Shown here: one piece after another, positions 6,883 through 12,723 of the stretch
How the letters are laid out: each line of letters starts with the position of its first letter
How positions within the stretch are numbered: position 1 is the stretch's first letter
NCBI GenBank assembly: GCA_038253135.1
Contig: JBBSHJ010000078.1
Span: forward strand, 1 to 14,960
Direction: 5' to 3'
From: JBBSHJ01 sp038253135
Lineage (GTDB): Bacteria > Actinomycetota > Actinomycetes > Mycobacteriales > QHCD01
DNA length: 14,960 nt
Position numbers and translations under genes: made by a program
The notes under the pieces: generated by a model
The model's database searches: none
The model's input: the letters and a program-made list of their open reading frames with translations, nothing else
Told to the model about the DNA's origin: nothing

Positions 6883-7800
6883 TCACGCATCGCGGTCCTC
6901 CGGTCGGATCGGCCCGACGACATCGACGCGATGCCCGTCGGGAAGCGCGAATGCGGCCACCCGGCGGAACCACGGCGTGTCTGCCGGTTGCTCGAGAACG
7001 GCCAGTCCGAGCGAGTCGGCCCGCGTGATGACCTCGTCGGTCGACACGACGACGGCCATGCTCACCGAGCACGGCGACGGATCCGTGACGGCCCGGAGCA
7101 GCACGCCGGGACTGCCTGACCACTGCCGCAGCGACAGCTTCGCGGCGACCGGGGGATCGCCCACGGCGTAGGCGATCTGCAGGCCGAAGATCTGCTGCAA
7201 CAGGGTAATGGTGGCCGGTACGTCGCGGACCGGAAGGGCGGCGCTGATCTCGGTGACGTCCGGCTCGGCCTCCTCGGCGGCGGCGCGCGCCATGACGATC
7301 GACTGGCCGATCCGGTCGTCATAGGTGCGCGGCAGGCGGCCGCGTTCGATCAGGCGGGCTCGGCGCGCGACACCCAGCGACCGGATGTTGTCGGCGTCGA
7401 TCCAGGCCTCGACCCCGGTAATGCCGGCGGGTCCGAGGAGGTGCGCGACGGCAGCCGGCGCGGCCTCGCTCATCAGCCCGCGGCCCCAGAACGCCGGGTC
7501 GAGCGACCACGAGAGCCCGCGTACCGGGATCCCCTGGTCACCGAAGATCCCGATCGTCCCGATCGCATCGGTCACCGGGCGCAGCCGCAACACCCAGGTC
7601 CAGCCGCCGTTCTCGGTCAGGGTGCGCTTTAGCAGCGCGCGGGTCTCCTCGACGCTGCCGGTCCGATCGCCGCCGAACTCGCCCAGCTCCGGCGATCCGT
7701 GCATGCGGTGCAGCGATTCGGCATCGCGCGCCGGATCGAGCCCGATCAGGTCGAGCCTGGCGGTGCGCAGATCGGGTACGACCGCAGCGGTGAAGGTCAT
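6883..7800 (-). CDS. Fused GNAT acetyltransferase and VOC (glyoxalase-fold) protein
   Basis: 305 residues with two domains. Residues about 10-170 are a RimJ/RimL-type GNAT acetyltransferase: LRTARLDLIGLDP at the start, GTIGIFG, and the acetyl-CoA loop FWGRGLMSEA (104-113). Residues about 185-297 form one VOC/glyoxalase module (AALPVRDVPATITLLQQIFGLQI to ALPDGHRVDVVGPI). Single VOC modules often bind or inactivate small toxic compounds. The fusion suggests a self-resistance or detoxifying role, but the substrate is unknown. ATG at 7800 is chosen because the GNAT motif begins soon after; TACGAT (TANNNT) ends 8 nt upstream. It may be transcribed on into the GyrI remnant. Confidence 0.8.
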   Translation of the reverse strand: MTFTAAVVPDLRTARLDLIGLDPARDAESLHRMHGSPELGEFGGDRTGSVEETRALLKRTLTENGGWTWVLRLRPVTDAIGTIGIFGDQGIPVRGLSWSLDPAFWGRGLMSEAAPAAVAHLLGPAGITGVEAWIDADNIRSLGVARRARLIERGRLPRTYDDRIGQSIVMARAAAEEAEPDVTEISAALPVRDVPATITLLQQIFGLQIAYAVGDPPVAAKLSLRQWSGSPGVLLRAVTDPSPCSVSMAVVVSTDEVITRADSLGLAVLEQPADTPWFRRVAAFALPDGHRVDVVGPIRPEDRDA

Positions 7801-8127
7801 CGCCGCGGATCGTAGTCGCAATTGGCCGCACACCGGGGCGCCGCCGATGATGGGCCCGACGGCATGCCCACGCCGGTAGTCCCGGGCCTCCTGCGCTTCG
7901 AAGTCGCCACCGGCCGAGCCGGCTGACCACACCCGCGGACTCCGCCGCGACCTCCCTAAAGGGGTGGGGTGTGCGGCTAATCACATGCGTTACAAGGCGG
8001 CTAACAAACCATTGCCAGGCAAGGACTTCCGGCCGAGCTCGGCGCGGTCGTGTGATCGAGGACACGGGCATTTCCGGGATCCGCGTCCCCGGCCGGAACA
8101 ATCCGACCGTTGCACTCATTAAAGATG
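7801..8127. other. Gene-free stretch with short repeats
   Basis: About 330 bases between divergent genes with no credible coding frame. It contains a direct repeat GCGGCTAA at 7973-7980 and 7997-8004 (24-bp period) and an 11-nt inverted repeat TTGCCAGGCAA at 8012-8022. These are possible regulator sites for the small gene downstream, without further support. Confidence 0.45.
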
Positions 8128-8156
8128 TTGGAGTCGCGCGGGCCGGCCTGCACAAT
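8128..8156 (+). promoter_or_regulatory. Promoter of the small protein gene
   Basis: TTGGAG (8128-8133) and CACAAT (8151-8156) are separated by exactly 17 nt. CACAAT is also the -10 box of the Rrf2 gene. Transcription would begin near 8163 and leave an 89-nt leader before the ATG at 8252. Confidence 0.5.
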
Positions 8157-8251
8157 GGGACTCGCAGGGCAAGATCCGCGGGTCCACAACGCAGGACGGC
8201 ACAGCGGATTCCGCATCGCACGAAACATCCACAAGTTGGGAGAGCAACATC

Positions 8252-8443
8252 ATGTACACCGACCCGAAGTCCTTGGGTCAGTTTTACCAGGAGCATCTGG
8301 CCAAGGCCGCGAACGAGCGGCTCGCTTACAGCCTGATGCACCCGACCGAGAACCGCAGGGAGGCCGTGCAGGCCGTCCGCGGTCGTATCGGTGGAGGGCT
8401 GACCCGTGTCGGCGCTCGCATCGCAGGGCAGGCTCAGGCGTAA
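8252..8443 (+). CDS. Small protein of unknown function (63 residues)
   Basis: I do not recognise a family. The sequence begins MYTDPKSLGQFYQEHLAKAA, is helical and charged in the first half (HLAKAANERLAYSLM, RREAVQAVRGRIG), and has a Gly/Ala-rich basic tail (GGGLTRVGARIAGQAQA). No signal peptide, cysteine motif or membrane segment is seen. The case for a real gene is a GGGAG ribosome binding site (8238-8242) 9 nt before the ATG, a well-spaced promoter upstream and coding-like third positions. Its isolation between two gene-poor stretches is unusual for this window. Confidence 0.6.
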   Translation: MYTDPKSLGQFYQEHLAKAANERLAYSLMHPTENRREAVQAVRGRIGGGLTRVGARIAGQAQA

Positions 8444-8662
8444 CCGCAGGCCGTCACGGCGGCCGCGACGCCACGAGAGCCCAATCGTCCGTACCTTCCT
8501 TCCCCGAAACGGCGCAAGAACAACCGGCGACGGCGCAAAATCGCACGAACCTAGGCGTGCGAAATCGCTCCAGACCCGCCCGTACCCGCGGATTCAGACG
8601 ATCAGGCAGTGCGCCACACAGACCACGTAACACCTCCGGCGACGAGCCGGAAGTACAACCGG
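8444..8662. other. Stretch without a recognised gene
   Basis: About 220 bases after the small gene. The reading frames here give no recognisable protein and no terminator with a T-run is seen. It may be the 3' untranslated part of the small gene's mRNA. Confidence 0.45.
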
Positions 8663-8740
8663 ATGGCCGGTGAGTTGATCGGCCAGCCCCGAAGGTGCAG
8701 ATGCTGCACATGCGGGAGTTGGCCACGACTCACCGGCCAT
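8663..8740. ncRNA. Candidate structured RNA: 78-nt nested hairpin
   Basis: Four perfectly nested helices can be paired by eye: 8663-8675 with 8728-8740 (13 bp, ATGGCCGGTGAGT), 8681-8685 with 8720-8724 (GGCCA/TGGCC), 8688-8691 with 8713-8716 (CCCG/CGGG) and 8695-8700 with 8704-8709 (GTGCAG/CTGCAC around an ATG loop). Internal loops are small. An alternative helix, TGGCCG 8664-8669 with CGGCCA 8680-8685, would compete with the outer stems. The direction is unclear. On the plus strand a T-rich repeat follows, like a terminator. On the minus strand a TAAAAT box (8750-8745) ends 6 nt before the stem. It could also be an imperfect inverted repeat of mobile origin. Confidence 0.45.
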
Positions 8741-8766
8741 TCGCATTTTACCCATTCGCATTTTTA
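8737..8766. repeat. Tandem repeat, two copies of about 15 nt, AT-rich
   Basis: CCATTCGCATTTTA (8737-8750) and CCATTCGCATTTTTA (8752-8766) stand next to each other. This is the most AT-rich spot in the window. Read on the minus strand each copy ends in a TAAAAT/TAAAAA-like box. It borders the nested hairpin on its right side. Confidence 0.8.
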
Positions 8767-8773
8767 GTAGGAA
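8745..8773 (-). promoter_or_regulatory. Possible minus-strand promoter into the nested hairpin
   Basis: TTCCTA (8773-8768) and TAAAAT (8750-8745) are separated by 17 nt on the minus strand. Transcription would start near 8739, at the base of the hairpin. The -10 box is good and the -35 box is weak. Confidence 0.35.
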
Positions 8774-8832
8774 CCCCAAGCAATGACGGCTGCCGATGGG
8801 AGAAACTCCGGCGCCCGCTGTGCCCGCGGACG

Positions 8833-8853
8833 CGAGCCCATTTCTTCGGCTCG
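8833..8853 (-). terminator. Weak hairpin after the VOC gene
   Basis: CGAGCC (8833-8838) pairs with GGCTCG (8848-8853) around a 9-nt loop, just past the stop of the VOC gene. No T-run follows, so it is at most a weak terminator. Confidence 0.3.
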
Positions 8854-8859
8854 GACCAT

Positions 8860-9426
8860 TCAGTCCTGACTGCCGCCGGGCAGCGGTGAGTGCAGGCCCC
8901 ACCGGTGCCCGAAGGGGTCGTCGATCCAGGCGTTCCGCGAGCCGTAGCCGTCGTAGGGCGCCCGGTCGCCGGTTGCGCCGGCGGCCATCGCGCGCCGGCG
9001 TACCTCGTCGGCGTCGTCGACGGGAAGCATTAGCGAGACCGACACCGCACCCGGCTGCGGCGGGGCGTAGCCGAGGTCGCTCGCGACATCGGCCAGGTAG
9101 ATCGAGCCGCCGTGCGGGAACCCGAGCTCGGCGTGGCCGATTCTGCCGTCGTTGCCGACGTAGGGCTCGCCCACGACCTCGGCGCCGAAGATCTCGGAAT
9201 ACCACTCGATCGCTCGTCGGGCGCCGTCGATGCACAGGTAGGGGACCGCCGCGCTCGACGCTCCGGTCTGCTGGGTTTCGGTCTGCTGCGCTGACACGGT
9301 GACTCCTGTCGGTAGGTGAAGCGCCCGCTCGATGCGGGCGCGCAACGCCACGGCGAATCCCGGATCGGGGGCGACTGGGCGGTGCGGCAGCCGCAGGTCG
9401 CGCAGCGGATCGTGTCGCTCAGCCAC
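8860..9426 (-). CDS. VOC-domain protein paired with an ECF sigma factor
   Basis: 188 residues. An N-terminal segment of about 45 residues contains PHRPVAPDPGFAVALRARIERAL (14-36). I recall similar segments in proteins encoded next to actinobacterial ECF sigma factors. A linker rich in Gln and Thr follows, then a VOC/glyoxalase-fold domain (about 60-185) with AIEWYSEIFGAE, GRIGHAEL (H98, E100) and DPFGHRWGL. The start is GTG at 9426, which overlaps the sigma gene's stop by 8 bp, behind a strong GGAGGAGG 6 nt upstream. A second start at 9297, with AGGAG 5 nt upstream, would yield the VOC domain alone (145 residues). Overlap and spacing indicate one operon. The protein may bind a small molecule and the sigma factor, but that is inference. 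Confidence 0.75.
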   Translation of the reverse strand: MAERHDPLRDLRLPHRPVAPDPGFAVALRARIERALHLPTGVTVSAQQTETQQTGASSAAVPYLCIDGARRAIEWYSEIFGAEVVGEPYVGNDGRIGHAELGFPHGGSIYLADVASDLGYAPPQPGAVSVSLMLPVDDADEVRRRAMAAGATGDRAPYDGYGSRNAWIDDPFGHRWGLHSPLPGGSQD

Positions 9427-9967
9427 GGTCGGCCTCCTCCCCGGGTCCGGACGCTGTCGGGCCGTCGTACTGCTGGCGGAACGCCCGCCGGGCGCGAACC
9501 AGCAGCGCTTCGGTGGCGTGCACGGTGCGGCCCATCGCCGCGGCGACGTCGGCAACCGGGAGGTCATCGAGGTAGCGCAACGTCAGGACGGCGCGATGGT
9601 GCGGACCGAGGCGGGCCAAGGCCTGATGGGCCCGTACGGCGTCGAGCCTCTCGTCCCACCGCTCGTCGACGTGAGCCGAGGTCGCCACCTCGTGCAGGTG
9701 CCGGCGTTCGCGCTCGAGCCGCCGCCAGTGATCGATCAGCTTGTGCCGGGCGACCCCGATCAGCCACGGGATCGAGATCGGTGGTGACGGGGAGCGTCGT
9801 ACGGCGTCGACGGCGGCGAGGAACGTCTCGGCGGTCAGATCCTCCGCCACGACGGGATCGCCGCAGCGGGGGAGCAGGTAGCCGTAGACCTCCGGCAGCG
9901 CGGCGTCGTACCCCGCGCGCAGGGCGTCGCCGGCCGCGCCGCTCGTCGCTGCGTTGTCCGCACCCAT
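9419..9967 (-). CDS. ECF-family RNA polymerase sigma factor
   Basis: 182 residues. Region 2 covers about 17-83 (YDAALPEVYGYLLPRCGD, AEDLTAETFLAAVDAVRR, PWLIGVARHKLIDHWRR). Region 4 covers about 113-165 (ALARLGPHHRAVLTLRYLDDLPVADVAAAMGRTVHATEALLVRARRAF), whose helix-turn-helix reads the -35 element. There is no C-terminal SnoaL-like extension. It would redirect RNA polymerase to a small set of promoters. ATG at 9967 gives the usual ECF length. GTG at 9970 or an upstream ATG at 10033 are alternatives, and no strong ribosome binding site decides among them. No membrane anti-sigma gene is adjacent; the overlapping VOC gene is the only partner in the operon. A helicase gene diverges from it. Confidence 0.85.
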   Translation of the reverse strand: MGADNAATSGAAGDALRAGYDAALPEVYGYLLPRCGDPVVAEDLTAETFLAAVDAVRRSPSPPISIPWLIGVARHKLIDHWRRLERERRHLHEVATSAHVDERWDERLDAVRAHQALARLGPHHRAVLTLRYLDDLPVADVAAAMGRTVHATEALLVRARRAFRQQYDGPTASGPGEEADRG

Positions 9968-9976
9968 CACCTCATC

Positions 9977-10003
9977 GTCGTGCGGCCGGCCGGATCTCCG
10001 ACA
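9977..10003 (-). promoter_or_regulatory. Possible ECF-type autoregulated promoter
   Basis: On the minus strand TGTCGGA (10003-9997) and CGAC (9980-9977) are separated by 16 nt, and the sigma gene's ATG follows within about 10 nt. This spacing is typical of ECF promoters, but the match is short. Confidence 0.25.
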
Positions 10004-10069
10004 CCCCCGACCGGACCTTTCGCCGGACCGCATAGCACACCGGTCGGCACGGCCCGCTCGGACCGGGTC

Positions 10070-10099
10070 GTGACGGATGTTGTACCCATCTCGTAGCGT
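10070..10099 (+). promoter_or_regulatory. Promoter of the helicase gene
   Basis: GTGACG (10070-10075) and TAGCGT (10094-10099) are separated by 18 nt. The predicted transcription start is near 10106, giving a short leader with GGAG (10109-10112) 4 nt before the ATG at 10117. Confidence 0.45.
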
Positions 10100-10116
10100 C
10101 CTTATCCCGGAGCGTC

Positions 10117-11913
10117 ATGGTTCCGCGTCCAGAGCACCGCCGCCGTCGGGAGGGAATCCGCTTCGCGATGTCCGTGCCTGTCAGCGGAAATCCGGCCGAT
10201 CCTGCGGCGCGTCCGGTCCTGCGCCGATTGCGCCGCTGGCAGCAGGAGGCCCTTGCGGCCTACGCGGACGCGGGCGGACCGGCCGATTTCCTGGTGACCG
10301 CGACCCCGGGTGCCGGCAAGACCGCGTTCGCGCTGACCCTGGCGCGCGACCTGCTGGACCGCAAGGTGATCCGCCGCGTCGTCGTGGTCTGCCCGACCGA
10401 CCACCTGCGCAACCAGTGGGCCGATGCGGCCAACGCCTTCGGCATCGGCCTCGACCCGAGCCTGTCCAACCAGGTCGGGCCGATCGCGCCGGACTTCGAC
10501 GGCTGCGTCGTCACCTACGCCCAGGTCGCCGGGCGCCCGGCCCTGCACGACCGCCGGGTCACGAGCGTCCCCACCCTGGTGATCCTCGACGAGATCCACC
10601 ACGCCGGCGACGGCCTGCGCTGGGGGGAAGGCGTGCTGGAGGCATTCGGCAGCGCGCGCCGGAGACTGGCGATGACCGGTACGCCGTTCCGCACATCGGT
10701 GACAGAGCGGATCCCGTTCGTGCGGTACGGCGCCGAGCCGGACGGCGCGCAGCGGTCGATCGCCGACTACACCTACGGCTACCGCGAAGCGCTCGCCGAC
10801 CGCGTCGTCCGGCCGGTGATCTTCGCGGCCTACTCCGGGCTCGCCCGCTGGCGCGATTCCGCGGGCGAGGTCATCGCCGCGTCCCTGTCGGAGCAGCTGA
10901 CGCGCGATGCCGAGATGGCGGCGTGGCGGACCATCCTGGATCCGGGCGGGCAGTGGATCCGGCACGTGGTCGACGCCGCCGACCATAGGCTGAGCGAGCT
11001 GCGCCGCGCCGTGCCGGACGCCGGCGGCATGCTGCTCGCCTCCGATCAGGAGGCGGCCCGGGCCTACGCCGCGGTCTTGGCCGGCGTGACCGGCACGCAG
11101 CCGACGCTCGTGCTCTCCGATGATTCCCGGGCGACCCGCCGGATCGAGGAGTTCGGCGGCTCGGACGACCGCTGGCTGGTCGCGGTGCGGATGGTCAGCG
11201 AGGGCGTCGACATCCCGAGGCTCGCGGTCGGGGTCTGGGCGACGTCGTACCGCACCCCGCTGTTCTTCGCCCAGGCCATCGGGCGGTTCGTGCGGGCCCG
11301 ACGCCGCGGTGAGAGCGCGACCATCTTCCTTCCCGCCGTGCGGCCGCTGCTCGCGATGGCCGCCGAGCTCGAGAGTGAACGCGACCATGTGCTCGCCGCG
11401 CCCGGCCGGCCGGACGAGAGCGACGCGGATCCGCTGATCGACGTCGCGGCCACCGAACCGGACGTCGAGCAGTGGAGCCCGCTCGAGGCTCAGGCGCAGT
11501 TCGCGCACGTGCTCTACGGCGGCCGGGCCGTGACGGGGGACGAGTCGCCGGAGCTCTCCGGCGAAGAGGAGGACTTCATCGGGATTCCGGGCCTGCTCTC
11601 GCCCGAGCAGGTCGCGGCGCTGTTGAAACAGCGCGAGGCGGAGATCGCCGAGCGGGGATCGCGGGGCGGGAACCGCGGCGGCGGTGTCGGGCGCGCGGAC
11701 GCGGAGGATCCGGTCGCGCTGCACCGGCGTACCCGCGCGCTGCGGCGCGAGATCAACGCGTTGGTGGGGCGGCTGGCGCGGCGTACCGGGCAGCCGCACG
11801 CCACGCTGCATGCCCGGCTGCGCCGCAGCGTCCCCGGACCGCCGTCTGCGCAGGCGTCGCTCGACACGTTGATGGCCCGCCGCGACGAGCTGGCGGGGGA
11901 GCTCGGCGGTTGA
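10117..11913 (+). CDS. DEAD/DEAH-box superfamily 2 helicase
   Basis: 598-residue ATP-dependent helicase or translocase. Walker A is ATPGAGKT (62-69), motif II is DEIHH (158-162), motif III LAMTGTP (184-190), motif V SEGVDIPRL (361-369) and motif VI QAIGRFVRARR (386-396), in the order expected for two RecA-like domains. The C-terminal 150 residues have an acidic stretch, a Gly/Arg-rich stretch (RGSRGGNRGGG, about 512-522) and a basic helical end (LHRRTRALRREINALVGRL). Similar stand-alone helicases are widespread in actinobacteria and their role is unknown. ATG at 10117 is supported by GGAG 4 nt upstream; ATG at 10168 is an alternative, since conserved sequence starts only near residue 35. It is monocistronic and divergent from the sigma factor. 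Confidence 0.88.
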   Translation: MVPRPEHRRRREGIRFAMSVPVSGNPADPAARPVLRRLRRWQQEALAAYADAGGPADFLVTATPGAGKTAFALTLARDLLDRKVIRRVVVVCPTDHLRNQWADAANAFGIGLDPSLSNQVGPIAPDFDGCVVTYAQVAGRPALHDRRVTSVPTLVILDEIHHAGDGLRWGEGVLEAFGSARRRLAMTGTPFRTSVTERIPFVRYGAEPDGAQRSIADYTYGYREALADRVVRPVIFAAYSGLARWRDSAGEVIAASLSEQLTRDAEMAAWRTILDPGGQWIRHVVDAADHRLSELRRAVPDAGGMLLASDQEAARAYAAVLAGVTGTQPTLVLSDDSRATRRIEEFGGSDDRWLVAVRMVSEGVDIPRLAVGVWATSYRTPLFFAQAIGRFVRARRRGESATIFLPAVRPLLAMAAELESERDHVLAAPGRPDESDADPLIDVAATEPDVEQWSPLEAQAQFAHVLYGGRAVTGDESPELSGEEEDFIGIPGLLSPEQVAALLKQREAEIAERGSRGGNRGGGVGRADAEDPVALHRRTRALRREINALVGRLARRTGQPHATLHARLRRSVPGPPSAQASLDTLMARRDELAGELGG

Positions 11914-11936
11914 CGGCTTGTCACCGGAGCAAGCCG
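11914..11936 (+). terminator. Hairpin directly after the helicase stop
   Basis: CGGCTTG (11914-11920) pairs with CAAGCCG (11930-11936), 7 bp with a 9-nt loop, starting at the base after the stop codon. No T-run follows. It lies between convergent genes and may serve both. Confidence 0.5.
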
Positions 11937-11968
11937 GGTAGCCCGCGACTGGCGAACGGCCGGGGAAT

Positions 11969-12352
11969 TCAGATCCCGCCGAGGACTTCCAGCGGGAACG
12001 GCGGCGAGGCCAGGGGCCTCACCGCCAGCCGCACCAGCAGCAGGGCGTTGTCGTCGCCGGCGATGCGGTTGAGGTGGATCTCGCCGCAGCCTCGGCAGCG
12101 GTGCACGAGCACCCATTCCCCGGAGCCGCGGACGGAGATGGATATGGGTTCCATGGCGGCACCGCATTCGGCGTCGCGGTCGCCCGGGGAATGGTCGACG
12201 TGACAGCTCCACAGACACAGTGGGCAGTGGTTGCGATGGCGGGTGCCGGGAGCCGACATGCTGACGTCCGATCGGCAATGACGGCAGCGGAAGGACTCCG
12301 GTCCGCGATGGTGCGCACGATCGGATCGGGTATTGCGCTGAGAGCGCGTCAC
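11969..12352 (-). CDS. RNHCP domain protein (zinc-binding)
   Basis: 127 residues. It carries the RNHCP signature itself (RNHCPLCLWSCHVD, 40-53), an upstream C-x2-C pair (C23, C26), C63 in DAECGAAM and a downstream C86-x2-C89 pair in HRCRGCG. Together these can hold two zinc ions. The ending GEIHLNRIAGDDN is also typical. The role of the family is unknown; the fold is like small zinc ribbons of RNA- or protein-binding proteins. The GTG at 12352 has AAAGGA (12361-12366) 8 nt upstream. The gene lies behind an unusually organised leader (promoter, hairpin, short upstream ORF). Confidence 0.85.
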   Translation of the reverse strand: MTRSQRNTRSDRAHHRGPESFRCRHCRSDVSMSAPGTRHRNHCPLCLWSCHVDHSPGDRDAECGAAMEPISISVRGSGEWVLVHRCRGCGEIHLNRIAGDDNALLLVRLAVRPLASPPFPLEVLGGI

Positions 12353-12428
12353 AGGGATTGTCCTTTACGGATGCGTCCGACAGGTCAAAGCTGCCGCCAC
12401 GCGTCCGTGCCTCGACTACTCCGATGGA

Positions 12429-12482
12429 TCAGAGCATCGGGCGCGGAAGGCGCGGCGAAGTGACGCGATGGGCAATAGTCAC
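12429..12482 (-). CDS. Short upstream ORF in the RNHCP leader (17 residues)
   Basis: GTG at 12482 opens MTIAHRVTSPRLPRPML and ends with TGA at 12431-12429. A near-perfect Shine-Dalgarno AAGGAGG lies 5 nt upstream (12494-12488), stronger than that of the RNHCP gene. The stop is 76 nt before the RNHCP start. No run of one amino acid typical of classical attenuation is present, although it is rich in Pro and Arg (4 Pro, 3 Arg of 17). Whether it is translated is not proven. Confidence 0.45.
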   Translation of the reverse strand: MTIAHRVTSPRLPRPML

Positions 12483-12500
12483 ACTCGCCTCCTTCCGTTA

Positions 12501-12528
12501 ACATCGCGGGCCGCGTGCCCGCGGATGT
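12501..12528 (-). promoter_or_regulatory. Hairpin at the 5' end of the RNHCP leader
   Basis: ACATC-GCGGGC (12501-12511) pairs with GCCCGC-G-GATGT (12517-12528): 11 bp with a single bulged G and a 5-nt loop. It lies a few bases after the predicted transcription start and ends 7 nt before the AAGGAGG of the short ORF. It may stabilise the RNA or regulate the short ORF. Alternatively it terminates transcripts from the aminotransferase gene, but no T-run follows. Confidence 0.6.
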
Positions 12529-12540
12529 GTTCCTGGCCGG

Positions 12541-12570
12541 ACGCTAGATCGCGGCGTGGCCGCCGGGCAA
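12541..12570 (-). promoter_or_regulatory. Promoter of the RNHCP leader
   Basis: On the minus strand TTGCCC (12570-12565) and TAGCGT (12546-12541) are separated by 18 nt. The predicted start is near 12534. TAGCGT is also the -10 box of the helicase gene. Confidence 0.45.
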
Positions 12571-12723
12571 CCGAATTAATCCGGGCCTGTCGGCTCTGTC
12601 GTCGTATACGGCATCCAGCTCGCCCGGTGCCGGCAACCGGCCGGCGGGAGATGCCCGCGCAACGGTCGGCAAGGCTCCGCCGCTGCTGCCTGGGGTGACG
12701 CAGTGCGAGCCGTTCGACAGCGG

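Noticed and set aside
8663..8766. Insertion sequence or MITE
   Set aside because: The inverted repeats enclose only 52 nt, no target-site duplication is visible and no transposase gene is present. It was kept as a candidate structured RNA.
8594..9235. Minus-strand frame of 213 codons over the nested hairpin and VOC gene
   Set aside because: Its first part is out of frame with the VOC domain and its tail through the hairpin is unlike any protein I recognise.
10102..11811. Minus-strand open frame of 569 codons opposite the helicase
   Set aside because: The plus strand carries all helicase motifs in order. The minus frame gives low-complexity Arg/Ala/Gly sequence.
12468..12698. Plus-strand open frame of 76 codons between the RNHCP and aminotransferase genes
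   Set aside because: It has a Cys/Arg-rich composition, no ribosome binding site and no family. The segment is better explained by the minus-strand leader of the RNHCP gene.
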